Position numbers and translations under genes: made by a program. From the IMG/VR virus record IMGVR_UViG_3300030451_002137, positions 1 through 32,064 of that record: a stretch of DNA of 32,064 nucleotides. One strand, written 5' to 3'. This stretch comes from a virus. Positions 1-8,987 of this stretch are shown here, one piece after another (position 1 is the first letter of the stretch; each line of letters begins with the position of its first letter). The notes under the pieces were generated by a model, which had not been told where the DNA came from, searched no databases, and saw only the letters and a program-made list of their open reading frames with translations.

Positions 1-1
1 G

Positions 2-100
2 GTCTTGTCAGTAGGCATCAAGACCGATTACAAAATGAAGGTCAAGTTTAACCCCCAGACCTATCTACAGGGTCAATTTAATTATAACAGATATTTCTAA
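2..100 (+). CDS. 3' end of a rightward gene entering from the left edge (partial)
   Basis: Frame 2 is open from the first bases of the window and stops with TAA at 98-100, giving a 32-residue C-terminal fragment that ends in QGQFNYNRYF. The other two plus-strand frames close quickly. The stop sits 8 bp from the stop of the convergent 360-aa gene, as expected where two operons meet. The fragment contains alternating polar and hydrophobic residues (DYKMKVKFNP) like a beta strand, but I do not recognise the family. It is the only sign in this window of a rightward gene left of the virion block, and such a region could hold the capsid or tail genes that are missing here. Confidence 0.55.
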   Translation, partial: VLSVGIKTDYKMKVKFNPQTYLQGQFNYNRYF

Positions 101-108
101 GGTGCAAG

Positions 109-1191
109 TTATGTTTCAGTTAATCCTGTAACTTCGCCAGTTTGTGCTTTTGCTGCACCTAAGTTTGCTGCAGATTGTGATGCTTGTTGTTCAGTTATTC
201 TTTGTACTAATTGTATATCATCAGCTTCACCTAATTGTGAACCAATAAATTGTTCTTCAGTTAATCCTCTACCTTGTGATGCTGCAGCACCCATAAGTCC
301 TGGTACAACTGCTGCTGTAGTTTGAAATACCTCTTTAGCTTTTGTTTGTGTTAATCCTTGTCTTGCAAGACTTGTTGCAAATGCTACATTGACCATACCC
401 ATACCTGCTACTTCCGCTTCAGCTAATATCTGACTAGCAAGTATTTGTCCTTCTAATATATCTTTTCCAACTTTAGGTGATATAAACATTGTAAATATAA
501 CTTCATCAGGAAACTCAATACCAAAATTGTCTAAGTATGCTTGTTTAACTTCAGGTATATTATTAATAATACCTTCATAACCTAGTTCTAATCTTGTACC
601 AAATTCATCTGGAGATACATCACCTGCAATAGCAGCTACTATATCATCTGCAAACACAGATGGATTTAAGTTGTAATCTCTTAAATAACTTTGCATAGTA
701 TCTACTGCAGATAAATATTCTACTTCTGTCATTCTTAAAACACCTGTTTCTTTATTTCTAATGCCAGGATATACTTTATCCATTAAAGGATTTGCTCTCA
801 TCTCATCTAACGCTTCTTCCATATCTTGTGTTTCTGTGTACGCTAGTAACAGAACATCTACTAATCTTGAATCTAAATATGGGTATCTTTTAGCCATTTC
901 TTCTTTAGTGCTAAATTTAGCTTTAGGTGGTTCTATCTCTTCTAAATTTCCAGATGCGGTAATTCTAAATTCATTTGCAGAAAATCCTGGTGAATCTCCT
1001 TGATATTCTTCTGTAACAACGCCAACTTCTTCTCCACCCTTAAAACCTTCTCTTCCAGGTATTACACCTCTTAATAATCTGCTTAATTCTGATTCTGGTT
1101 CGCCATCAGGTCCTATTGGGTCTGTTGGTCTTGCCACATTGTTTGCTGTGGTTCTTGCACCATTTGGTCCTAATACTACTACTTGTGCCAT
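109..1191 (-). CDS. Putative virion structural protein, 360 aa
   Basis: Last gene of the leftward virion block. ATG at 1191 follows a good ribosome site (AGAGGTAATT). No catalytic motif is visible. The N-terminus is Gly/Pro-rich and probably disordered. Residues 103-111 (YPYLDSRLV) match a motif in the N-terminus of the 2072-aa protein. The middle (about 155-260) is helical, with a GDVSPDEFGTRLELGYEGI stretch resembling a segment I have seen in large actinophage structural proteins (recall, not a search). The C-terminus is Ala/Gly/Gln-rich, which is common at the tails of phage structural proteins. The stop is 8 bp from the convergent partial gene. A virion role is inferred from position and style. 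Confidence 0.6.
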   Translation of the reverse strand: MAQVVVLGPNGARTTANNVARPTDPIGPDGEPESELSRLLRGVIPGREGFKGGEEVGVVTEEYQGDSPGFSANEFRITASGNLEEIEPPKAKFSTKEEMAKRYPYLDSRLVDVLLLAYTETQDMEEALDEMRANPLMDKVYPGIRNKETGVLRMTEVEYLSAVDTMQSYLRDYNLNPSVFADDIVAAIAGDVSPDEFGTRLELGYEGIINNIPEVKQAYLDNFGIEFPDEVIFTMFISPKVGKDILEGQILASQILAEAEVAGMGMVNVAFATSLARQGLTQTKAKEVFQTTAAVVPGLMGAAASQGRGLTEEQFIGSQLGEADDIQLVQRITEQQASQSAANLGAAKAQTGEVTGLTET

Positions 1192-1193
1192 AA

Positions 1194-2438
1194 TTACCTC
1201 TTATAAATTGTTGATGCGTTAAACACACCAGATATATCTTGTGTTAAACTTCTGGATGCTTTTGTCAATATTTCTTCTTGTACAAAAGGAGTATCTATAT
1301 ATTCTTGATACATAGATGTTTCAAAATCTTCATAATTACCTTGAAATTTTTGTGCTTTCCTAGCAACAACCATTTTTTGTCCTTCTGATAATGTTGTCTG
1401 TCCTAATATATTTCTTGTTAAACTTTCAAAACTTGAACCCCAGTTGCCATATTTACTACCTTTTGCAAAAGGGTATAAAGCATCTGCTGCTTTTTGTAAA
1501 TCTTCTTTAATTAATGTTTCATTAGTAGTTGTATTAAATTCAGCATCTAATCGTAATTTACTTGCAATTTCATCTAGCTTACCATTTGCTCTATATCCAT
1601 CTAAAAGTAATGGTCCACCATATTCTAATATTAAACTTTCTGCTGCAGAGTAACCATTTCGTGTTTGTTTTATTTTGCCAATGTATTTTTGATATTCTTC
1701 TGGAAGAATTGATTTACCACCCATTAATTTTAATCTAGCAGAATCGCCTAAGTTCTTAATAATATCTCCTGCTTCAGCTTCTGTTAATTTACCAGTAGTA
1801 ACTGCTGTATTTAGTTCAGCAATTAAATCATTAACACCTTCTCCTGCTAAACCTGCACCACCTGAATACAATTTATAATAAGCCAAGTTGTCAGCAATAA
1901 TTTGTGCAGCTTCATCTGGAAATCTATTTTCAAACTCTACCCATGCTCTTGCTTCAGCTGTAGGATTGTCTTTATAAAAACTTGTTTCTTGTAATATTTC
2001 TATAGGTACAGTATCTAAATCTAATACAGCTGCTAAACCATACGCATACAACATATCTAAATCTAAATAATGGTCGCCATAAAATTTTGCTTTTATTTCC
2101 ATTTGATTTTGTGTTACTGATAACAACGCTTCAGGTGTAGTAAATCCTGTTTCTTCTAATTCTGCAACTGTCATCAATTCACTCATACCTTGCCAATGTT
2201 CTATAAATACAAACTCTCCATTAGCTTCATCAAGTGCATCTATGCTGTCGTATGTAGCATCAATAACATGTCCAGGATTTAACATATCTGGATTATCTAC
2301 CTTTAAATATATAGGCATTAATCCTGCTTTGTTACCTTCAGTATCATATACTTGCATATATATAACACCATACAAAACACCTGCTACAGATATAAGTTCA
2401 TCTGGTTCTACAAACTCTGGTTTAAAATTGTCTGCCAT
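1194..2438 (-). CDS. Putative virion-associated protein, 414 aa
   Basis: The gene abuts its neighbours: its ATG overlaps the stop of the 1814-aa gene at 2438 and it ends 2 bp before the 360-aa gene, so all three are probably translated from one message. The protein is acidic and mostly helical. It starts with a short beta-rich region (about 15-50) and has a Gly-rich stretch (GGAGLAGEG, about 195-205). I see no signal peptide, membrane segment or catalytic motif and do not recognise the family. Assignment to the particle rests only on its place between two presumed structural genes. Confidence 0.55.
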   Translation of the reverse strand: MADNFKPEFVEPDELISVAGVLYGVIYMQVYDTEGNKAGLMPIYLKVDNPDMLNPGHVIDATYDSIDALDEANGEFVFIEHWQGMSELMTVAELEETGFTTPEALLSVTQNQMEIKAKFYGDHYLDLDMLYAYGLAAVLDLDTVPIEILQETSFYKDNPTAEARAWVEFENRFPDEAAQIIADNLAYYKLYSGGAGLAGEGVNDLIAELNTAVTTGKLTEAEAGDIIKNLGDSARLKLMGGKSILPEEYQKYIGKIKQTRNGYSAAESLILEYGGPLLLDGYRANGKLDEIASKLRLDAEFNTTTNETLIKEDLQKAADALYPFAKGSKYGNWGSSFESLTRNILGQTTLSEGQKMVVARKAQKFQGNYEDFETSMYQEYIDTPFVQEEILTKASRSLTQDISGVFNASTIYKR

Positions 2439-5400
2439 TAATATCCTATGCTTTCAAATTCTTCAGCTAACTTAATATAATTGTCAACAGTATATAAATA
2501 CTCTTCGTTTCCATTGTACAACAATTCATCATTTTTTTGCCACAATGGTAAATTGTTTATTTGATTCATTTGATTGTAAATATTTTTCTGATAATTTTCA
2601 GTTCCATATTCTTGTTGTGCCATATTAAAATTATTATTTATACTGTCAAATTGTGCATTGTATTTAGGATTATATGTATTAACTCCATCAAATATATCTA
2701 AATTGTTTTGTGCATATCTTGACATGTTTATTATTTCTTTTTTATTTTGATTGTATTTTTGATTGTATAGACCAACACCTTCTTCTATACCATAACCTAC
2801 ACCTTGAACTACCTTTTTACCAATGTACCCTGATAATGAATGGTCCTCTTGCCACTCCAAACCTTTCCATACATTTTTACCTGTACTTGTCCAAAATCGT
2901 TTCCATGCACCATCTCCTGGATTATCATCTCTTAACTCTTTCATAAGTTTTTGTGTGTCACTAAATAAATCACCTTCTTTTACTAATCCAACCATCAAAG
3001 CACCTATTTCAGCAGCAGCATACATAGCTAATAAACCGCCAACAACTGGTGCTGCTGCAGTTCCTGCTAATGCACCACCTGCTGCAGCAATTCCAAATTT
3101 ACCAAATCCTTTTTTAAATCCAGTTTGTATTACTTTGCTTTTAGACAACAATCCACCTACTGGTTTAATAGCTGCTACTGCTATCTTGTCAGCAAAATCT
3201 ATTTTCTCTAATAATCGTAATGCACCACCTACTGGTTTAAATGCAAGTTTAAATATTGAAGGAGATTTTTTTGCTACATTAGCAATATCTGTTGGTGTAA
3301 CTCTTCTGTGCCTTCTAAGACCATTATGTTCATTGTTATATCCTGAATTACTTGGGTTTACAGTATCACCATAATTTGTAGTATTGACTGAATAATTTAT
3401 TCTATTAGGGTCGCCAGTATTACCAACTGGATATATGTCGTGTGTCCAAGCATCTGCATTTGTTGCATGAGATGTTGTGTTTTGCCACAACCTATTATTT
3501 CTATTTTGTAATTCATATATTTCTACACCTGTATCGGTTGGACTTGGTTTAGCAGTTAATGGTTCACTTTCCATAACTTGTGTAAGAAATGGATTGTAAG
3601 TATCTATTGTTCCTTCTGGTGGTATTTCTGTACGAGTAAAATTAAAGTTTTTATCTCTCATTATATTATTAAAATCTATTGCATCTTCAACATCACCGAC
3701 AAAAGTAACTGTAGAATCACTTGTAAATCTTACTTCTTTAACTTCAAATTCATCATTATTTAATCTATCTACTACTTTTATAAATTCTTTTTTTCCTGTA
3801 GTAGGATTTACAGTAGGATATAACCAAAATTCTCTTAGCATTGAAGTGTTTCTATCTCTTGCTGTTTCTAGTTGTTCTGGTGTAAATACAATTTCAAGAT
3901 GTTCATTAATTATATTTACTACTTGGTCTGGAGTAAATTCAGGACTGGTAAACATAATATCTCTTAACACTCCATTAATATCCATAGTTGCAGTAATGTT
4001 TATTGTATCTCCAAAACTATTTTTTAAAACTAAATCTACATTTTCAAATACTACACCACCCATATTGTCTTGTGTATTTCTAAATCCTTGAAGTTCATCT
4101 AAAACATCATTTAATAATATACTTATATCACCATTTTTAAATGGTTGTGCAGTAATTCCAGTTTGTACACGAATAGGATTATTTATTACTGGATTTATTC
4201 TTACACCTTCATCTAATAACAATTCTTCTGCTTCAACAAAAGCATCAGTTAGTGGCATATTTATTCTTTGGTTAAATCCAAATAACACATTAACTCTTCT
4301 GTTTCTTAATAAACTACCTAATGTTTCTCCCCATGTTTTGCTATACATACTTGCATCAGGGTCATCATCAACTACTTTTAAAAATCCAAATGATTTAGCT
4401 ATTCTGCCAGGGAGAACTCTAAGTGTTGGAATATTACCATCAGTACCAACTGATTCAGGCAAGAAAGCATCACCATCTACAACTTTGTTTTCATCTGTTA
4501 TTCCATATATTTCCATAAGACTTTTTATAATTGCAGAATCTTTAACAGCATATTGTGGAACTAAAGCATCACTTAATAATTGGCTCATTCCACTTTGCGT
4601 ATCGCTAGTAGGTAAGTTATCTACATAATGATGTATTCTTAATTCCCCTGTGTCTGCATCAAAAGAAAATGCAACTTGTGTGTAATGTCTTGTGTATGTA
4701 CCTTGTTCTGAACCATACTCTATATACTGGCTCATACCTATATCAAATTCTAAAATATGTATTCCCTGTGCATCTACAGGTGGATATGTTTTTACAGGTG
4801 CAACATCTAAATGTAATATTTGAGCTTTAGGTAAATTAGTTACTTCATCAATATTGCTTAATCCCATTACGAAATTATCGCTGCCTTGCTGTAGTATTCT
4901 ATTAGCAATCAATAAATTTCTTTTAAATATATCTTTTGTGTTTTCATTAACAAATGGTATAACAGTTGTGCCATCCATTCTTTGTAAAAATTTATAAGCG
5001 TATAATCTATGCTCTGGGTCCGAGGTAACAAAAGTATTTACTATATCTACCGCATCTTCATAATTCATACCAGACATAAATGAATTACCTTGTGTCAATC
5101 CCATAACAGCTAACCTATAATCATCATATTCTGTTAAATCAAAAAATCGTACACCATCACTTACAGCGTATGAACCTCGTTCCATGTCAGTTACATTTTC
5201 TATTTGTACATCATCACCTAAATAATCAGCTCTAAATGCAGGTGAATCATCATTATTTATTGCATCAAGTAATTGACTATATGGTCCTGTACGACTTCGC
5301 ACATTTGCATTATTTGCTCTTGCTTGTTCTTGTTGACCTATTTCAGTTTGTGTGTATCGTAATGTTGCATCTACTTCATCTGCATCAATTCCTAAACTTT

Positions 5401-7882
5401 CCTCTAAACTTTGTAAATTTTCTTTTATGTTTTTTGCAAGTTCTTCCATTTTTAATGTTAAGTCAGGCATATCTATTCTTGTGTCACCAAAAACATCTAT
5501 GCCATCCATTGTGATAAGACTATCTATAAACACTAAATTGCTTTTTATATTTGTAGGTAAGTTTTCAAATAGAGGTGTAGCATCAAATTTTTTGTATAAA
5601 TTGTATAATAATTCAGGATTGTGTTCAGCAATTTCACTTAATTTATAAATTGTTCCAGGTCCTATATCAGCACCTGATACTTCTGGAAACCCTGATGGTG
5701 GTTCTGACAATGTAGAGCCAGGTAATAATTCGTTAAACAAATCTAATACTCTAGCAACTGCAGCACCATTTGTTTCAGATAATATGTTTCCTTTATCTAA
5801 ATTTTTTATTTTTTTTCTTACATCTTCTGTGTAATCTACATTACCTATTCTTCCATCAAAATAAACATCTGGTAATACATTTTTATTACCTCTTAATATA
5901 AACAACATATTCCATAAATCATCTGCATTTTTGTTAGATGTGTTTAGAAAAATAAAACCACCTTTGTCATTTGCAGGTATGGCTAATAACTTACCTTCAT
6001 TATCGTAGTAATCTCCACCTAAAAATTCTTTTAACAAATCTCTTGCAAACTCTTCTTCATATCCAGTTGTTGCCATAGCTTTTCTTAGTCGTACATAAAA
6101 ATCACTATAATGCGTAGGTTTATTACTATCCCATCCTTCTATAGATGGGTATCTTACTTTTCTTTGTTCGTAACCAAGTGCAGGATTGTATATTAAATTA
6201 CCATTAGAATCTCTAAGTTCTTTTTTTATATTTAATGGATTCATAATAAAACCTAAATCAGTATTAGAAAATCTTTGCAACATATAGCTTTTGGCAAAAT
6301 CTGTTGAATATTTACCTAAACTTTTTTTTGTTGGTATGTTTCCACCAGTTTGTTTTGCTAATTTTTTTATGTATCTATATTGATTAGTTGTTAATATACT
6401 ACCTTTATCAACTTCTCTAAACTGTCCTGAAGAATCTACCCAAGTTGCTTTTGAAGTTAACTGTATAAATCTTGCATCTTTTAAAGATGATGAAAGTGGT
6501 GTAAATACTTTTGTAATTACTTTAGGATTATCTATATATTCAGGAAGAATTAATACTTCTATATCATTCATGCTTCCGCCATCTGATACTCTTGTATCAG
6601 TTGTAGTTAAACCTTCTAAACCTTTGTTCATGTCTTTATATTCTTCTCTGCCAGGCAATAACATAGCACCAAATCGTTGATATAAATTTATTAAGTGCGG
6701 CATTCCAGGTGCAACCATGGCAGTTAAAGGTATTTTATGTGCTTTCATATGTTTCATTAATGTTTTTACTGGACTATTTTCACTAATAAGAAATTTATTA
6801 AATACTTTACTTTTAAATGTATTAACTCTTATGTCATTTAACAATGTTGCAAAACCATCAGCACTAGCAGGATTAATAAAATCCCATTCAAAATAAACAT
6901 GTTGTTCTGGATAACCCATTTCTTTAATTATTTCAATAAGTGCTGTATTATCAATTTTTAAAGCTAATCTTTCTCCTCTATCTAAATCAAATAATGTAGC
7001 AAATAAATATTTAAGTGAACCAGAATCTACAACAGCAGAATCGTTAATACTAATGTTCATTCTACCTTGTGCTACACCTGCAGGAACACCACCTATGTTT
7101 TTCATTTGTCTAAAAAAATTAATAGTTTGTGTATTTATACCTTCAAGAGCTAACAATTTATCACCAGGAACTAATTTAAAAGTAAATTGAGGTACTAAAT
7201 TATTATTGCCACCTGGAGAAGTATTTTCTAATAATGTAAATAATTTATTTTCAGCATTTGTTTTAGTACCATTTGCAGGTGGTGTATCTATAAATTGATT
7301 AAACTCTTCTAGTGTCATATTCCATTTCATAGTTCCATCTCTATAGCCAATGTGTGAAAACTCTGATTCTATTGAAAAATATCCTTCATTTATTCCGAAG
7401 ATTAATGCGTTATAAATATCTGGTGCATCTTGTTGGAGTTGAAAAAAGTTAAAATCTATTGCATCTCCTACATATGTACCGCTACCTGTCATCATTCCAA
7501 TAACTCTGTTTAATATAGCGTTGTGTAATGAGTTTCCTTTACCATCTAATTTCACATCAAATTCACCTGCAAAATCTGGTATCTTGTCTAATTCAGGTTG
7601 TGTTAAACCAGAATTATCATCAAATGTTTCTAAATAAAAAGAATTTGGGTCATCAATGTCAACAAAAATTCTATTATCACTTTTTTCTACTCCTAATATT
7701 TCGTAGAAAATTCTATCAGTCATTCCATCTACATCTAACCCTTTATCTTCTACAATAATTTGTTTTGCATTAATAAATTCTTTGTAATACAAATCAAATA
7801 TTTCAGCATATTCATTAAAAAATTGTGATAATATTTCTAATTTTTTTAACTCATTAAGTTCTTGTGCTTTTTCTATTGACAT
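2438..7882 (-). CDS. Giant virion protein, 1814 aa, with C-terminal hydrophobic segment
   Basis: A single uninterrupted frame covers 5.4 kb. The body (1-1500) is soluble, Asn/Asp-rich and without a recognisable enzyme motif. From about residue 1521 the character changes: a basic patch (GLRRHRR), two KPVGG motifs about 24 residues apart, then a Gly/Ala-rich hydrophobic stretch at about 1596-1634 (AAAGGALAGTAAAPVVGGLL and following), which could insert into a membrane. A polar tail rich in Asn, Gln and Tyr ends the protein. Size and architecture fit an ejected internal virion protein or a tail-tube/tape-measure substitute, but no homology is certain. The start overlaps the upstream stop (TAATG) and has no clear ribosome site, so it is probably translationally coupled. 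Confidence 0.65.
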   Translation of the reverse strand: MSIEKAQELNELKKLEILSQFFNEYAEIFDLYYKEFINAKQIIVEDKGLDVDGMTDRIFYEILGVEKSDNRIFVDIDDPNSFYLETFDDNSGLTQPELDKIPDFAGEFDVKLDGKGNSLHNAILNRVIGMMTGSGTYVGDAIDFNFFQLQQDAPDIYNALIFGINEGYFSIESEFSHIGYRDGTMKWNMTLEEFNQFIDTPPANGTKTNAENKLFTLLENTSPGGNNNLVPQFTFKLVPGDKLLALEGINTQTINFFRQMKNIGGVPAGVAQGRMNISINDSAVVDSGSLKYLFATLFDLDRGERLALKIDNTALIEIIKEMGYPEQHVYFEWDFINPASADGFATLLNDIRVNTFKSKVFNKFLISENSPVKTLMKHMKAHKIPLTAMVAPGMPHLINLYQRFGAMLLPGREEYKDMNKGLEGLTTTDTRVSDGGSMNDIEVLILPEYIDNPKVITKVFTPLSSSLKDARFIQLTSKATWVDSSGQFREVDKGSILTTNQYRYIKKLAKQTGGNIPTKKSLGKYSTDFAKSYMLQRFSNTDLGFIMNPLNIKKELRDSNGNLIYNPALGYEQRKVRYPSIEGWDSNKPTHYSDFYVRLRKAMATTGYEEEFARDLLKEFLGGDYYDNEGKLLAIPANDKGGFIFLNTSNKNADDLWNMLFILRGNKNVLPDVYFDGRIGNVDYTEDVRKKIKNLDKGNILSETNGAAVARVLDLFNELLPGSTLSEPPSGFPEVSGADIGPGTIYKLSEIAEHNPELLYNLYKKFDATPLFENLPTNIKSNLVFIDSLITMDGIDVFGDTRIDMPDLTLKMEELAKNIKENLQSLEESLGIDADEVDATLRYTQTEIGQQEQARANNANVRSRTGPYSQLLDAINNDDSPAFRADYLGDDVQIENVTDMERGSYAVSDGVRFFDLTEYDDYRLAVMGLTQGNSFMSGMNYEDAVDIVNTFVTSDPEHRLYAYKFLQRMDGTTVIPFVNENTKDIFKRNLLIANRILQQGSDNFVMGLSNIDEVTNLPKAQILHLDVAPVKTYPPVDAQGIHILEFDIGMSQYIEYGSEQGTYTRHYTQVAFSFDADTGELRIHHYVDNLPTSDTQSGMSQLLSDALVPQYAVKDSAIIKSLMEIYGITDENKVVDGDAFLPESVGTDGNIPTLRVLPGRIAKSFGFLKVVDDDPDASMYSKTWGETLGSLLRNRRVNVLFGFNQRINMPLTDAFVEAEELLLDEGVRINPVINNPIRVQTGITAQPFKNGDISILLNDVLDELQGFRNTQDNMGGVVFENVDLVLKNSFGDTINITATMDINGVLRDIMFTSPEFTPDQVVNIINEHLEIVFTPEQLETARDRNTSMLREFWLYPTVNPTTGKKEFIKVVDRLNNDEFEVKEVRFTSDSTVTFVGDVEDAIDFNNIMRDKNFNFTRTEIPPEGTIDTYNPFLTQVMESEPLTAKPSPTDTGVEIYELQNRNNRLWQNTTSHATNADAWTHDIYPVGNTGDPNRINYSVNTTNYGDTVNPSNSGYNNEHNGLRRHRRVTPTDIANVAKKSPSIFKLAFKPVGGALRLLEKIDFADKIAVAAIKPVGGLLSKSKVIQTGFKKGFGKFGIAAAGGALAGTAAAPVVGGLLAMYAAAEIGALMVGLVKEGDLFSDTQKLMKELRDDNPGDGAWKRFWTSTGKNVWKGLEWQEDHSLSGYIGKKVVQGVGYGIEEGVGLYNQKYNQNKKEIINMSRYAQNNLDIFDGVNTYNPKYNAQFDSINNNFNMAQQEYGTENYQKNIYNQMNQINNLPLWQKNDELLYNGNEEYLYTVDNYIKLAEEFESIGY

Positions 7883-8073
7883 TACAAATTACTTGCTAAA
7901 CTCATAGCTTCTTCTATTTCATCTATAGAAACTGTTTCATCCTTATCTAAAAACATAGTCCACAACTTTTCGTTTTTAAAACCATACTTCATTAACTCTT
8001 TAGGTTTATTTTCAACAAAAAGTTCAACTTCTTTTTCATCTGCTAATGTCATTAAATAATGTACTTCAATCAT
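7882..8073 (-). CDS. 63-aa protein with a single EF-hand-like motif
   Basis: Small acidic protein lying between the 304-aa and 1814-aa genes with one-base stop/start overlaps at both ends. Residues 43-54 (DKDETVSIDEIE) fit the 12-residue EF-hand calcium loop: Asp at loop positions 1 and 3, Thr at 5, Ile at 8, Asp at 9 and Glu at 12. Amphipathic helices lie on each side (EKLWTMFL before, EEAMSLA after). The usual Gly at position 6 is Val, so binding might be weak. A calcium-dependent role in particle assembly or stability is an inference. Confidence 0.65.
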   Translation of the reverse strand: MIEVHYLMTLADEKEVELFVENKPKELMKYGFKNEKLWTMFLDKDETVSIDEIEEAMSLASNL

Positions 8074-8987
8074 TAAAAGAATCTCCTCTTTTCTGGCTTG
8101 TTTTTTTCCTTAATAGTATTTCTACTTTTAGGTTTCATCCTACGAACATCAGCTAACATATTAAAATAATCTTGTCCATTTTGCATAGGATTTGTTTCTG
8201 GTGGTAAGTTCTGCACTTTAGGATTTAATGAGTAACTACCTGGTCGTGTGTATTTATCAAATTTTAAATCTGATGTGTCACTAAATCTAGGAGTTACTTC
8301 TTCTGGTTTTACCTCATCTGATTGTTCCTCTTGCTTTACCAATTCTGGTTTTCTTGGAAACCTAGTGTTTGGTACAGGCATAGGGTCAACAAATGGTTCA
8401 TTTTTATAAAAGTCTTTATCAACAACACTAAAATCTTCTGCTTGTACTTGTCCTGGTTGCATTACTACTTGTAGATTTGCTACATCACTTAAATACCATT
8501 CAAAAAACTCTTCTTTATTTCTAAATCCTGTAGCAATATAATCTGTTATTGCACCTGTATATATTTCTGTTGCAATAGTCATACCATCTCCATATTCTAA
8601 TTTGCTACCTATAGGATTATCACGACTTCCTGTACCAGTAATAAAGCGTTGTGCAACATTATTCATATTTTCTAATGCAGGTAAAAATGCTTCAGCAAAA
8701 CCTTCTTGGTCTTTTATGTCTGCATATTCAGGGTACATTTTAATATTAAATATGTAAGAACTAACTATATCTTCATCATCCATTAGCATAAACTCTTCAG
8801 GTCCTGGTCCTTCTGGTGTCTGGTCGTTTAATTCTTCACCACTTCTAATAACAAGTTCGCCACTTGCCATAAATGCGTATTCTTTGTCATCATCAAAATA
8901 TTGACCTTTTGCTAAAGTAACTAAGTCATTACGCATTTCTTCTACAGTTTTTCCTCTCCACCAATCTAATGGTCCAAACTCTTCCAT
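8073..8987 (-). CDS. Putative virion protein, 304 aa
   Basis: Helical N-terminal half (residues 1-190), then a Pro- and Glu-rich linker (about 195-245) and a basic end (KPKSRNTIKEKNKPEKRRFF), which suggests a flexible scaffold or nucleic-acid-contacting tail. The N-terminal LDWWRGKTVEEM...DLVT resembles LDW...GKTVSDI...DIVT at the start of the next protein upstream (562 aa), so the two may share a docking element. Starts and stops overlap by one base with both neighbours. The family is not recognised. Confidence 0.55.
   Translation of the reverse strand: MEEFGPLDWWRGKTVEEMRNDLVTLAKGQYFDDDKEYAFMASGELVIRSGEELNDQTPEGPGPEEFMLMDDEDIVSSYIFNIKMYPEYADIKDQEGFAEAFLPALENMNNVAQRFITGTGSRDNPIGSKLEYGDGMTIATEIYTGAITDYIATGFRNKEEFFEWYLSDVANLQVVMQPGQVQAEDFSVVDKDFYKNEPFVDPMPVPNTRFPRKPELVKQEEQSDEVKPEEVTPRFSDTSDLKFDKYTRPGSYSLNPKVQNLPPETNPMQNGQDYFNMLADVRRMKPKSRNTIKEKNKPEKRRFF

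Noticed and set aside
2823-3374. 183-codon plus-strand frame
   Set aside because: Antisense shadow of the 1814-aa gene's Gly/Ala-rich segment; no ribosome site or promoter.
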